This document shows positions 50,601 through 61,887 of a stretch of DNA of 64,000 nt, piece by piece. The translations under genes and the position numbers were made by a program. Numbering within the stretch: position 1 is the first letter of the stretch; every line of letters begins with the position of its first letter. The notes under the pieces were generated by a model. It saw nothing but the letters and a program-made list of their open reading frames with translations, was not told the origin of the DNA and did not search any database. Source of the stretch: Guyanagaster necrorhizus (taxonomy: Eukaryota > Basidiomycota > Agaricomycetes > Agaricales > Physalacriaceae); assembly GCF_019112545.1 (NCBI RefSeq), contig NW_025064882.1:2286971-2350970 (forward strand), written 5' to 3'.

Positions 50601-51200
50601 TTGGGCACCATTTTCTCAAAGGTTCTTTCCTCTTTTTTCTTGTTCACCTTAGTGGCCAGGTTGTTGGCATGATGTACAGCATGGATGTGAATTTCATGCT
50701 GAAAGTCAACAGCAAGTATGGTCTCCCCATCCTCCATTTCCTCATCTCATCGGTCCTCCAGATTCTCATCCAGCAATTCAAATGGAATTTTTCGATATTA
50801 GCATCTAGCAAATATGATTTTTTCTATTTTCCAATTGATTAGTGGGTTGTGATAGATGAGTCAATCATGACTGAAAAAAACTTCCTTGGTCCTGAGGTCT
50901 GTAACAGCTAAATCTATTCATTCAGAGTGATTGCCGATTGTGAGCCTAAGCTCTATAAATTCAGTAATTAAGCCAGCCTGATTCTTTGTTCTGTCTGCAT
51001 TGTAGATAGAAATCAGTGCTGCTATGGCTCAGGTTGGTATTTTGTGCTTGTCAATGAAGACACAATTAATGGAGCTTTCCATGTATCTGCTATCAATTAG
51101 AGCAGTTACAGCATAGATTGATTAGAATGTAAGCATTTCAATTTGTGCTTTAGAGACTAGGTCTCATCCTATGGTCTTGGACCAATAAATGAATTTGCAC
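47690..51200 (-). pseudogene. Gypsy-D pol: protease, RT, RNase H, integrase, chromodomain
   Basis: On the minus strand: protease-like region near 51100-50850, the longest open RT piece at 50195-50551 (WDHAIELISNANANLDC), active site YLDD at 50024-50035, RNase H near 49640-49260, integrase near 48980-48150 and chromodomain near 47880-47700 (YYEIDQILNYK). Stops throughout. Confidence 0.88.
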
Positions 51201-51649
51201 AGTCCTCATAGCTCATCAAGCCATTTCAGGGCTCAGCATCATTCAGTCTTTTTCATTCCTTCTATCATCTCATTAATCACTTCTTCAACTTGGGTCTGAT
51301 GGACCCAATTCTTGAGTATGGCTTTTGCTATTTCTTTGTCCTTGGTGTCTTTGATGGCTCTCCAAGTCCATTCAGTATTGAATGGTTTGAGCCAAGTTTT
51401 GGGGCCCTCTGCCCCTGTTCAGCCTGGAGGCACTTGAGTTTTTTGTTTTTGCAATTCTTTGGTATGCAGAAGGGGTAACTATGGTATATTCAAATGTGTA
51501 AGTACAGTTGGCATAGGTGTAACTACAGAGATTTTATCAGTCCAACTAGTGACTGGAGATTGCATACCATAAAGTCCTTTGGCTAGTTTAGTAGAATCAC
51601 TCACTAACTGGCTCTGTCTTTTACTTCCCCCACTTTGGTCTCTAGGCCA

Positions 51650-52330
51650 AGTTCTTCCTCTTTCTTTTATAGATCGGCAATTTAGGCTCTAATGTCTTTG
51701 CATGTCTGCTTCTTCTTCAGGCAATCCTTTGCTATGTGGCTCTTTTGGCCACAGTTGAAATATTTACCTTCCTTCTTCATCTGATCTATGTCTATTGGTT
51801 TTCTGGATCCAGTGTTGGTGGTGTCGACTTTTTTATATAGTTCTATAGCATCATTGATTCTGCTTTCTGTCTTTGTTGCTCTTTATACATTTTAATGATC
51901 CATTCCTTCCATTTATCATAACTATTCAGCATAAGAGCTCAAATACTGATGGCTGAGATCATTGTAATGTAAGAGGAGAGGACCTCTCACTTGAGGGCCT
52001 CCACCATCCTTCCATCATTTGCTATGTCATCTTGAATTCTGGCAAGTTTGGCTAACTGTTTCAACTCATTAAAGTAGTCTGTTGCCACTTTATCAGCCAT
52101 CTTGTACTCCTTGATCTTCTGTTTGTATACTTTTTGCACTATAGAATCAATAAATTTGTCATAGAGCATCTGTTTAAAGATAGGCCATAAGAGATATCGA
52201 TAATGTTCCTGAGTCAATAATCAAAAGTTTGGAGAGATCAGGATCTACCAGGTCTTCACCTTCTCCTCAAGATAGGAGGCAGCAAATATAACTTTATTCA
52301 TATTGGAGCTGAGATATCTGATATAGACTT
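51650..52330 (-). pseudogene. Gypsy-D gag
   Basis: Capsid-like helices (ATDYFNELKQLAKLA in 51987-52217) followed by a knuckle near 51735-51780, YFNCGQKSHIAKDC, whose first cysteine is tyrosine. Confidence 0.78.
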
Positions 52331-53059
52331 CAAAGTATTATTCACAGTTGACCAGAAACCGATCAATATCATCGGAGGCTTCCTTAAAGGGGTGAGGTTT
52401 CCAAAGCAGATCAGGTCAGCACTGTAGGACAGCAGTGTTTTCAGGCAGGGTATCTATTAGATTGGGCCACTCAGAGAATAGAGGTTGACTCCATTCATGT
52501 GGAGATCCAGAGAAAGAGTGAAAGGAGTTGTCATTAGCAACTGGGCTCCCCTAGGGTGCTGCTTCTTTTCAGACAATAAAGCTGTCTCAGATAGTGAATC
52601 CTAGCCAGATGGCTTCAGGATCATCTTGAGCTGGCTCTTTTCCCTTCTCACTTTCTGTTGTCATGTCCAGTGGGGGCTGAGCCCCTAAGAGTCAGCTCTC
52701 TTTGCTAGTCTATGGGTTCAGCAATTTCTCATACTGCTGTGTTGAAGCAGCCAGTGAGTGTCAGGTTCTGGTAAACCAAGTTGTTGTGCTTCAGACTGAA
52801 GGGCTTAGTCTTTCAGCTTGGCTGTGGATAGATAATGCCATGTATACAGCTCATTTCAGCAGGATAGGTGGAGAGCTCAGCATTGGCCCTGGCTGAGTTA
52901 TAGGTTGGTATGGGGGTATTGGCTTGAGGGGATTCTCTGAATGCCATCAGCCATATTCTTCCTAGGCATACTTTATCATAGCATACTGTAAAATATTTTT
53001 TTTTTCAGTGCCATCTGTATTTTCATACTTTAATCCTAAGGGCACAGCCTGCCAGTGGG

Positions 53060-53934
53060 CATCTCTCTATAAAAAGAGTATCCCCTGCTCATATAGTCCC
53101 TGATATTTCTTCCTCTTTTCTTGCTCTATTTTTTCTCTTAATACTTCTTCATCAGTTTCTTTGGCAATATATTCCATGAATTGTTCAAGTTGGAAGGGGT
53201 CTTTACTGTCCTTCTCATCTTCCTCATCTCCACTGTCCTCTTTTTTGAGGAGAGAACCAATAGGCAGGTCATAGATAGACAGGACGGCTGGCCTAAGAGT
53301 CACCAGAGAGCCTGTCATTGATCCTGGTGCTGGGCCTAGCAGTACTTGGATCAAGTCTAGGAGTTGTATGCTGGATAGGGGGATTTCAGAGCTGACTGTA
53401 TTGGGTTCCACCATATGCTCTTTTCTCCTCCAGTTTTTGGCTATAGAGACCAAAGTTTTATTGAAACCTGGAATCAAAGAACTAGTGGATGACTCTACTT
53501 CTTAGAAATCAGTAGAGGGCTCAGTCGGAGATGTAGGCATTATTAGGTACCTGGAGCCCATAGGCTCTGAGGACAGAGTCAGCATCAGAAGAGATGGTAT
53601 CAATTCTGGTGGAGTACTAAAGAGAAAAGGGATAATCACTGTCTCCTGCAACTTGGCTCCTTCTGATGGCTTCATTCCTAGTGATGGCACTGTCTGATCC
53701 TGTCTATGAATCAGTTTCTGAATTGGGCTCTCTGAAAGGGGATCCTGAGGAGTCGGTTTGAAGGCTATAATAACTAAGGGAGGCCAATCCCAATCTGATG
53801 GCCTCTTTCTGTTGTTCTTATTGTCGTCTTTGATAATCATATCTGGCTTCTTTAGACTCTTGCTGTGCTTCTGTCTGTGTGTATTTGGCGAGCTCTTCCC
53901 AAGCTCACTTAACCTCTGTCTGCCAGACTCGATT

Positions 53935-53969
<35 letters not shown>

Positions 53970-54778
53970 ATACTGCATCATTGTAGTCAAAGAGGATCCT
54001 AAGGTTCCAGTCCAGAAAGATTCATTGTATAATTCTGTCTCAGATAATTCTTTCCCTTGTGCTAGCTGTCTCTGCCTCTGGCTGACTCCCAATGTGAAGG
54101 TGGTTCTGAGAATCTTCTGCCATAGTGATGGTGAGCTCCACATTCATAAAATCCTGGTGGATGGTTCTTTCATGAGAGTTGTCAAGCCCTAACCTGCTGA
54201 TAGATGGGCTTGACTCAGAGATAGCATAGAGGGAATAGTGAGAGGAGTCAGAGGTTGCCTGGAATCTTGAAGCCATCTGAGTAGTATCAAGAGAGTTCCA
54301 AGCATGGTTTCCAATCTCTGGGATATTAGAGGAGATGGCATCACTGGGGGCAGAGGCATTCAAAGGGATGTTATTAGGGATTTTCTCAAGCTTTTGAGTG
54401 ATGTTCATTGTCTAAGGGTTCTAGAATCCTGTGAAAGTAGGGTCGCAGTTTCTGCTAGATCATCAAGGGGGGTATTGAGGTCTTTCTTCTTTCTGAAGGC
54501 AGGCCACTATGCCTGGTTTCTGATATGGGTTGCCTTTGTGGCTGAAAGGATGTTTGGACAGAGGCAGAGATGTTATAGAATGGTAGGTCTGAAGTTGCAT
54601 TTTAAAGGATGGTGTAGATCTGTTGAAATGCCTGATAGTGTCTGACTATCCAAGCAGTTACTGATTGTCATCCATAGCAAAAGATGATGATGGCTAGAAG
54701 CCCTAGTAGCATTCCTATGATGGAAGCTATCAATTTAAAGAAGTCATGATTAAAGTCAGCAGTGGTTGCTGATGGCAT
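53060..54778 (-). pseudogene. Gypsy-D leader/gag N-terminal region
   Basis: ATG 54778 opens MPSATTADFNHDFF, then IIGMLLGLLAII and QSVTAWIVRHYQ. A frame of 122 codons (54040-54408) corresponds to 8236-8619 of Gypsy-1. Acidic stretch near 53200. Holds the CAG repeat at 53938-53967. Confidence 0.65.
53938..53967 (-). repeat. Trinucleotide repeat, ten CAG units on the coding strand
   Basis: Written CTG on the plus strand. The matching place in Gypsy-1 (near 8690) has only four CAG units before a TAG. Confidence 0.95.
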
Positions 54779-54819
54779 TCAGTTTCTCAGCACAATTAAG
54801 CTTAAGAAAGGAAAGGTGA

Positions 54820-54832
54820 AGCTTTGAGCTAA
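54820..54832 (-). promoter_or_regulatory. Self-complementary primer binding site of Gypsy-D
   Basis: TTAGCTCAAAGCT on the minus strand, one base after the 5' LTR. It pairs with 54995-55007 (AGCTTTGAGTTAA, one C to T difference), which lies 34 bp after TATTTAAA ending the box at 55034-55041. Confidence 0.6.
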
Positions 54833-54833
54833 T

Positions 54834-55298
54834 TGTTAGGCCTAAGCTGCATGTGATCAACTAGCACATGATAAACTAATGTGGCTTCATGTTTGAGCCT
54901 TCCATCAGAGTTCACTTATATGTACCAATGTTGATTCCCTGTGCTTCAAGGCTTTGTGTGACTAGCTTGAGAGTAGAATGAGATGGAATAAACTTTAACT
55001 CAAAGCTGGAGTTTACTAGCAAGAGCAAGCCTCTTTAAATACTGTTCAAGGTCTGCTAATTATACTATATACTTATTGTGTATCTTTCTGTTTTCATGCT
55101 CATTGTTCTAGAGCATCATTACTGTATATAAAAGGTTGGTTGTGTATCATTGAGCAATGCTGCTGCATCAAAAGACAATGGCAGACTTAGTTAGTTGTGA
55201 TGACTAAGCCTTGTCTCATGATCTTAGGTGCCTGTTCTAGTGCTCTGACTAAGTGTAAATAGGGATTAATCAGGAAAGAAAATGGAAAAATCATAACA
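54834..55298 (-). repeat. Gypsy-D 5' LTR
   Basis: 465 bp from TGTTATGATTTTTCC (minus strand) to GGCCTAACA. Confidence 0.92.
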
Positions 55299-55303
55299 CT
55301 GAC

Positions 55304-55690
55304 TGGTGTACTATTTTTGTTATGCTTTATTTGAAAGACAGGCTGTCCTTTTCTGATTTTATGTCCTTGAGAGACTGCAGACCTCAGAATCAGCTTGTAG
55401 ACTCCTATATCTTAGAGTGACTTCAACTTGTCTTTATACTTTTCCAACCAGCATTCAGCATCAGCTGAAGCCTGTGTCTTCTCTCAAGATTTTGGCTCAT
55501 CTTTAAGTTATATTGCACTATATGCACTGTGGCTGAGCATAGCATATAGGTCATCAAAGTATTGAGCTTTTCAGAGTACTAGTGAGTGACTGGGTGGTTA
55601 TACAGTGGCTCCCTATAGCCATAGATGTTTTTCATCACAGGGTGCCTGTGCTATTGCTGCAACTCATGCTGCTAATAGTAGGTTACATAA
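55304..55690 (-). pseudogene. Copia-2, part before the reverse transcriptase core
   Basis: Minus-strand blocks YAMLSHSAYSAI, ASADAECWLE, SAVSQGHKIRKGQPVFQIK match the linker and RT start of Copia pol. Continues in 46165-47206. Confidence 0.7.
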
Positions 55691-56600
55691 TAAGTATTCC
55701 AGTTTAGTAAACTTTGATTGACACAAAATTTTCAATTGTCTCCTCCATCCCTCTCTTTCACAATTCCTTTCTACCTCATTTCTGAGTCTTTACAATGAAA
55801 ATAGTACTGTTCACAACAAGAAGGCTACATCTGAGATGGAAGTACTAGAATTTGATCATGCTCTCACTAGGATAAGAAGCAGCAGAGAAAAGGCAGAGCT
55901 GCAGAAAAGATCTTATGGAAGATATAAAAAGAAATTCCAGTCATGCCATCAAATTTTGGAACTGGCCTCATTAGGCATACATACTATAAATGAGATGAAA
56001 GGTACCTAGTTAAGACTTGAAAGACAGTTACACCAACTAAAATAAGTGATTACTGAGACTAAGTAACTAAGTAGTGGTTTGCAAATGTAACACACCCTAC
56101 CATTGTCAATGGAAAGGGAAAGATCAGTATGGAATTAGTCTCTATTAAGATCTCAGTGCATAGCTTGGATGTCCAAGACCTCAGCACTTCAATCTATGTA
56201 AAGTCTAACTCTGAAGTGGATGACACACATCCACATGGCTTGTACCCTCAACTTTCATCACTCCAAAATCCAGCATTTTTCATAGTGCTGCATTACTTTC
56301 TGTGGACTTACAAACTTCCAGTGTCATGAATGTTCAAACTATCAAGGAATTTTTCTGATCATATAGATGGATAGTCAAGCTGGGAACCTGAGCAGCCTAT
56401 GGCACATCTCAGAGCCTGATCATGGTGTGCAATTTTGGAAGCTTTTTGCTCTCTTTTATCACATCTTTCTCTCTTAGGCATGTTTATTGGCTTTTTCCTG
56501 CATTGAAGCGTGCCCACCATTGGAGCACATCACTGACCTTGAGATTTCAGTAAGCACCTTGTGATGGAGGGGCATTCTCAAGAAATATATTGCTATATCT
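55691..56600 (+). other. CpG-poor transposon-derived DNA, not resolved
   Basis: Composition is like the nest until about 56500, where CpG returns. A plus-strand frame (56129-56329) could be a protease-region relic of a Copia element (GKGKISMELVS just before), but its strand disagrees with Copia-2 and the match is weak. No right LTR of Copia-2 was found. Confidence 0.35.
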
Positions 56601-56896
56601 CTGAAGCATTATACTCAGGTATATTACAGAGACGTAAGCGCGTATCATGGTTGATCAGAGCTTCAAAGTGAGCCATCTTCTTCAGATTTGGATTCGGGAG
56701 AACTCGTGTTATGCCAGACACACACCAATGTTTCTCTCGTGGTAGTAATGGATAGATGATTATACACATGATGGAACCATTCCTCTGTAAGTGGTCGGGA
56801 CCACTGACATTATTCCAATTAAATGATGGACTGTTCTTTACAGCGGAATGCATTATACATTGTGACAGTAAGAAAAAAACTCGTTTTCGACAGCCT

Positions 56897-59041
56897 TCAG
56901 TGATATCCAAGGAGTTCTCGCTCTTGTTCTACTATTGCCTGTGCTTCCGGGAACCTCGGAGTTATGTTGACCTCGAAAGGGATTGGACGGCTACGGATTA
57001 TATGATTAATACGCGCTTAAACAAGGAACAGTGCCGGACATACGTTACCAGTCCATCTTCAACGCATCCATCAACATCCAACGGAAGGGGGACGCCCTTT
57101 TCGTCGGTGGCTCGTTCGATGTCCATAGCCCAAAGCATCATTGCTATGTCGATGAACAAAGAGTTGTTAGCTACATGTCGTCCAACGCAAATTCGTCGCC
57201 CAAATCCGTAGGTGACGTGGCTGTGCAGAAAAATCAGCGTATTATGTGCGGGAACTGGATATCAACAAACCTCTCCTCCTTCGTGTCTACGGGTCCCGGG
57301 GCTAGTTTACCGTCCTTGTCGAGATGCCGTGCAGGGTTAAAATGTTCAGCATCAGGCCCATAGATCTCCGGATCTCTGTTGAGGTGCCAAACGTTGGCGA
57401 TAAGGATAGTACCGGCCTGTGTATGGTGGTGAACACTGTATGGCACGAGCGTAATCCACACTTACAGGAATGAAGTATCCCTCGTATACATCATCTTCTG
57501 TCGACTTGTGAGGAAGCCCTTAAAAAGAGACTATCAGCGTCGGGCAGGTCTACCTCTAGGGCCATACGCACCGACTGGATCCTGTAACGGATACATTAGT
57601 CTGCATCTTGCATCACGCCGGCACCACGGAGAAAGAGACTTACCACCATGCGCCATCTGAGGGCCTCCTTGACCATTGCGCGAATGTATGGCAAATGTTC
57701 ATAGTCGGCGAAAGAAGGCAGACGATCACGACCAACGACAGCATCGAGTTCTGCCTGGGCTCGTTTCTGTGTTTCGGGGTAAACAATCATAGCAAGAGTC
57801 CACCAGGCCATAACTCCTGAAGTGGTCTCAGCACCCGCAGCGCTGTTGAAGGCTCAGGAGAAGAGATTTGGGACAGATAATGAAGACATACTACATGGTC
57901 CCGGCCAGCCAGGAGTTTTCTCGGTCAGTCAGATCGTGTCTTCCTGCATCTTGAATCAAAGTGCTCGCGAGACTGGGACGCTCATCACCCTTGGTCTTAC
58001 CGGAATGAATGAAAATTAGCTACCAAAGACGTAATCACCGCGCACGTACTACGCGATCCTTAACGCCGTTGAAGAGCCTTTCGAACATCGCAGAATCTTG
58101 GACGTATGATTCCTCCGCCTCGCGCTTCCACTTAGCGTACCTAACGGGGGGAATTCGCCAGCGCTCGCTTATGCAAGACATTTATGAAACTTACTTGCTG
58201 GGGATGCATCGCATCCAAGGGAAGAATTCGACCTTTGGGATCATAAGTATTATTAGGCGAAGCGAAGCACATGGAGAGCAACGCACGAAGTGGGCACCGG
58301 GCATAGCAGCACGAGTCAGCCGTGCAACAAAGTCGTTAATATTTTTAACCGACGGATCCTTCTCTGAAGTCGGAGGCGTATCGTATACCATGGACATGAT
58401 GGCAGAAGCGGCGGTGCGACGTAGATGCGAATTCCATTTTTCAGGTTCCGCAAGCACACCAGCTGTAAGAAGAACAGCTTCCGCAGTCTGAATGGGATGG
58501 TATTTATACACGACGCCTTTGTTGAGGCCCTCGTGAGCAGCTTTGCGCATTCGACGCCAACTGAACTCTACACATCAGATAGGCGAACCGAATACGAACA
58601 GGAAGGACTCACACATCACCGTAACGTGTGAACACGACCAACATTCCTCCAGTCATGATGTCCGACGCAACGATGTTGCGCGGACGATCGGAGAACTTTC
58701 CAGCACGACGGTCAAGCAGATCGGCTGCCACCTTCTGGGAGTTGATGACCACGAGCGGTTGCCCGGCGACGTTGAAGTACATGAGATCACCTGCAACCAG
58801 GTTCGATGATTTAATCGTACACAATTCGAAAGAATATACCATATTTCTTCCCTAGCTCAGTAAATGTGAGCCATTGTTTTCCACGAAGCTCCAAAAGGTT
58901 TCCGATAAGAGGAAAGCCTCTCGGTCCTGGGGGGAGGTTGCGCCGAGGACTACGAAGGTAGCGAACGGTGGTGTAGGCAATGACTGCGATAGCAGTCAAA
59001 ATCCATATCGGCGACACCTCCTCTGAGAGTATGCGAGTCAT
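56897..59041 (-). CDS. Cytochrome P450 (P450-4)
   Basis: Intact minus-strand P450 of about 490-500 residues. ATG 59041 is chosen because the parallel start in P450-3 lies at the same point before the anchor (PIWILTAIAVIAYTTV). Then hinge NLPPGPRGFPLIGN, C-helix WRRMRKAAHEGLN, I-helix AAGAETTSG, ExxR as EALR, HFNPARHLD, heme loop FGFGRRICVGRH, and C-terminus TPRFPEAQAIVEQERELLGYH ending TGA 56897. First exon 58840-59041, first intron 58791-58839; all junctions are GT..AG. It faces the same way as the SDR and terpene synthase upstream, so it is a good candidate tailoring enzyme for a terpene product. The specific reaction is not predictable from sequence. Confidence 0.93.
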
Positions 59042-60377
59042 GGCCCGATAAGAGACGAGCTTCCGAGATTCGGGGGAATGGGAGTGATACACTCGACCTG
59101 TGCATGCGGGTTTCCTCTTGTACTTCTTCACTCAATATTTTCTCACACTCGAGATCCATTCTATTAGAAACTTACACCGCCCATGAATCTGGAAACTGAG
59201 CTTCAACGGATGGGCGCGTGGTAAGCCCGGTTTGATTCCAATCCGATTCATTCAATCACTGATCAGAACAAAACTCGAGTCGATCGGCATCTGATCTGAT
59301 TCAGACACCACCCCTGGATAGACAATGCCACGAAACATTAAATGTTATGCATTTCGGATATATCGACAGCATTGACAGCCTTGGCACACATCTGCTCCGA
59401 GCACGGAGTGTAGGAATAAAGTAACTTCCCCGTAAGTACGCGAGGAGGATTCATAGGAGACGATGGACCGCCTTCTCGTCCAACATTTTCCATTTCATCG
59501 GCTCCAGGCACCTTGGCCACAAAACCGTTGTCGGAGGAGTGAAAGACATGCAACAACCTTATTTGGTCTGCGTTATTTTCGGAACGTGATCGGAAGTCGT
59601 TGGAATTTCTCGGAGATCCTAGTTCAGTTTTGGTTTACATAGTGGGATAGGTCAAAGTATGGGTACTGTCAAGCTGCCTCCAGAGCCGCATGTCACATTA
59701 CATCCAACGCACTGCAGGATGGCTTTGATAATTGAAGCGTAAACGTTGAATTCAAATGATATTTATTTTAATTATATTTGTGTCTCAAATGGGTAAAAGA
59801 AACTTGATAAAAGCACCAATATTGGAAAGATATTTTGCTTTGATTTTTTAGGCTGAAGACAGCCTAAAAATAAATATCTTTCAATTGAGGTCATCATGCT
59901 GTGATGCTCCAGCCCAATTTATAACCCATCTTTGTCATTCACTTCGTCTCTTCTCGGGCGGCCAGGTCGGTCATGATTTCATGATAATTCAGATAATGAC
60001 TGTAGACTACTCTCCTTGAATATCGAATGAATAGCGGCTATTGGATAGAGCCGATACCCGTGTCCAGTATTTCAAGTCAAATGGGCAATGCCTCATGTTG
60101 TCTTTCACACCTTTTGAAAACCATTAGAAACACATACTGAGTTCATAAGCCCCTTGAAACTCAGTGGCAGACGACACACTGTGCGCCCCGATGACACGAC
60201 AGCGCCAAGGTCACGATGTGACTTGAACAATGCTACTCGTACGACACTCCACAATCTCCACTAGCAGAATGAGGAGCTGACATAAGAGCATGAAGTACAG
60301 AACCTTTGACAAACAGCAAGAACAATGAATGACATATCAAGCTAACAAAGGAAACGTAGGGTGAATCCACGCAACTA
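59042..60377 (-). other. Spacer between P450-4 and the SDR gene
   Basis: No gene recognised. Contains the hairpin at 59821-59886 and an AT-rich stretch around it. A 72-codon minus-strand frame (59338-59556) has no family resemblance. Confidence 0.4.
59821..59886 (+). repeat. Inverted repeat (hairpin)
   Basis: Arms ATTGGAAAGATATTT plus TTTTTTAGGCT and AGCCTAAAAA plus AAATATCTTTCAAT pair around the loop GAAGAC, with a short unpaired segment in the left arm. It may be a miniature element, a terminator-like hairpin or chance in AT-rich DNA. Confidence 0.7.
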
Positions 60378-61618
60378 TCAATCGAATACAATACCGCCAT
60401 CGACACTGATCTGATTATCCAAGTAAATTTACAATAGAAACCGTGGACGTAAAAAGATACTTACTGTCTGTCCTAAGAAGAAGAAAAAAATCAAAAATGG
60501 TTGAAGACGGGAGAAAGAAGCAGTTACCAGTGATGAGGCTAGCCTCCCTCGACGCAAGGAAGGATACTACAACTGCAATATCCTCGGGCAAGGCGATGCG
60601 ACCTAAAGCCGCTGTTTTATTAAGCTTTGAAAATGTGAGATATACCAACATGAAAACACAATTGCTCTCACCTCTTGTTCAAGGGTTCCCTTGGGTGCGC
60701 CGATAACGGTTTCAAAATGATCATCTAAGGAAAGCGTCAGTGTAGAACTGAATAGAATTGGGCGTGTTCATACACATAGGTGTCTTCACTGGCCCTGGGG
60801 CAAAAGCGTTGACGGAGATTCCATGAGGACCGAGCTCCAAAGCTGAAAAAAAGATATTCGTGAACGGGAGCCCATGTTATATATATTCTACGGCGCTCAC
60901 CCGCGACTTGGGTTAGTCCTCGTATACCGAATTTGCTGGCCGCATATGCACTAAACAAAGGTTGACCTGAAGATGTCAAGATAGATGCAGATGATCCTCA
61001 GCAACTACTCACCTTTCTTCCCGGTTCCGGAACACGCACCTAGAATATCATTGACAAAGGTGCTCTAAAGACGCCAACAAACAGCGTACCGATGATTCTC
61101 CCACCTCTTCCTTGGGCCACCATCTGTTTTCCGGCGTGCTTGTAACACAAGAATGTACCACGCAGGTTTACAGAGGTTATGCGATCAAAGTCCTCAACAG
61201 TAGCTAGGTAAGGGATGAGAAATTTGATGAAGAGAGAGAGCTGTGACACTGTACTGTCGAAAAACGACTTCATGATGGATATCCCAGCGTTGCAGACCAT
61301 CTTATAGAAATAAAAAATCGTCCACGAAGCAACAGCATAACGTACCACGTCAAGCCCGCCTAGTTTTCCAACGACTTGAGATATCATCTCTTCAACCTGA
61401 GCTTCCTGCGAGATGTCGGCAAAGATGTAGCAGCCCTTGCGACCATTAGCCTCTACAACAGCCAGCACAGACACGAGATTCTCTTCGTTCGCTTGGAGAT
61501 CATTGAGTGCGACGTCAAATCCGTCCGAAGCCAATCGAAGTGCAATAGCACGTCCAATGCCCTGTCCAGCTCCCGTGACAAGCGCTACTCTGCCTTGAGA
61601 AACTGAAGAAGATGCCAT
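60378..61618 (-). CDS. Short-chain dehydrogenase/reductase (diacetyl/acetoin reductase-like)
   Basis: NAD(P)-dependent oxidoreductase of about 260 residues in ten exons on the minus strand, ATG 61618 to TGA 60378. Rossmann motif TGAGQGIG sits near residue 16, followed by CNAGIS, the substrate loop ACSGTGKKGQPLFS, the catalytic YAASK, PHGISVNAFAPGPVKTPM and the C-terminal SVDGGIVFD. Splicing restores one frame; one exon is only 8 nt (60465-60472). The loop and C-terminus resemble the acetoin/diacetyl reductase group, but fungal secondary-metabolite SDRs share these features, so substrate is open. Placed between terpene synthase and P450-4, it may oxidise or reduce an alcohol/ketone on the terpene scaffold. 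Confidence 0.92.
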
Positions 61619-61662
61619 TCTGTCGAGGGGGAGGTATACAGAAGCAATGGTTTGTTGCCACC

Positions 61663-61670
61663 TTTATATA
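61663..61670 (-). promoter_or_regulatory. TATA box of the SDR gene
   Basis: TATATAAA on the minus strand, 45-52 bp upstream of the ATG at 61618. Confidence 0.45.
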
Positions 61671-61887
61671 TGATTGCAATCATGATATGGTCATCGACCG
61701 GTCGCGTTGAGTAAGTGGTGGTTCGGTTCAAGCGGTTCGTGAGGGTTTTGCCAAACATATGTAACATGATGCCACTTTCGGTGTTTCAAATCCGAAGTCC
61801 ATCTACTTGCTATCTGCATCGCTTATACTCTTAAATATTCCTCGAAACTAATTTTAATATATAGTATATACTACGCCAACGTACTCT

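Larger units (their letters stand above)
47207..55298 (-). mobile_element. Gypsy-D, full-length chromodomain Gypsy element, minus strand
   Basis: 8092 bp; two LTRs of exactly 465 bp (54834-55298 is the 5' LTR, 47207-47671 the 3' LTR), target duplication CTGAC (47202-47206 and 55299-55303), purine tract 47672-47687 on the minus strand, primer site 54820-54832. Same domain plan as Gypsy-1. Inserted into the Copia-2 reverse transcriptase region. Confidence 0.94.
30618..55690 (-). mobile_element. Ty1/Copia retrotransposon (Copia-2), minus strand, split by Gypsy-A and Gypsy-D
   Basis: Three separated pieces read as one minus-strand Copia pol: 55304-55690 (N-terminal RT side), 46165-47206 (central RT with the catalytic HIDD) and 30889-31480 (RNase H and C-terminus). 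The breaks coincide with the target duplications CTGAC (Gypsy-D) and CATAG (Gypsy-A). The 3' LTR is 30618-30888. No matching 5' LTR was found near 56 kb, so the right end is undefined and the given end is only where similarity was last seen. Stops throughout; inactive. Confidence 0.75.

Noticed and set aside
53502..54143. 213-codon minus-strand frame with a long serine run
   Set aside because: The serine run is the CAG repeat read in the wrong frame; the related frame in Gypsy-1 reads it differently. It is part of the Gypsy-D leader.
56129..56329. Plus-strand frame as a Copia protease region
   Set aside because: Similarity is limited to a few residues and the strand disagrees with Copia-2, so it was left as unresolved.
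59338..59556. 72-codon minus-strand frame before P450-4
   Set aside because: No family resemblance; may be chance in CpG-normal spacer DNA.
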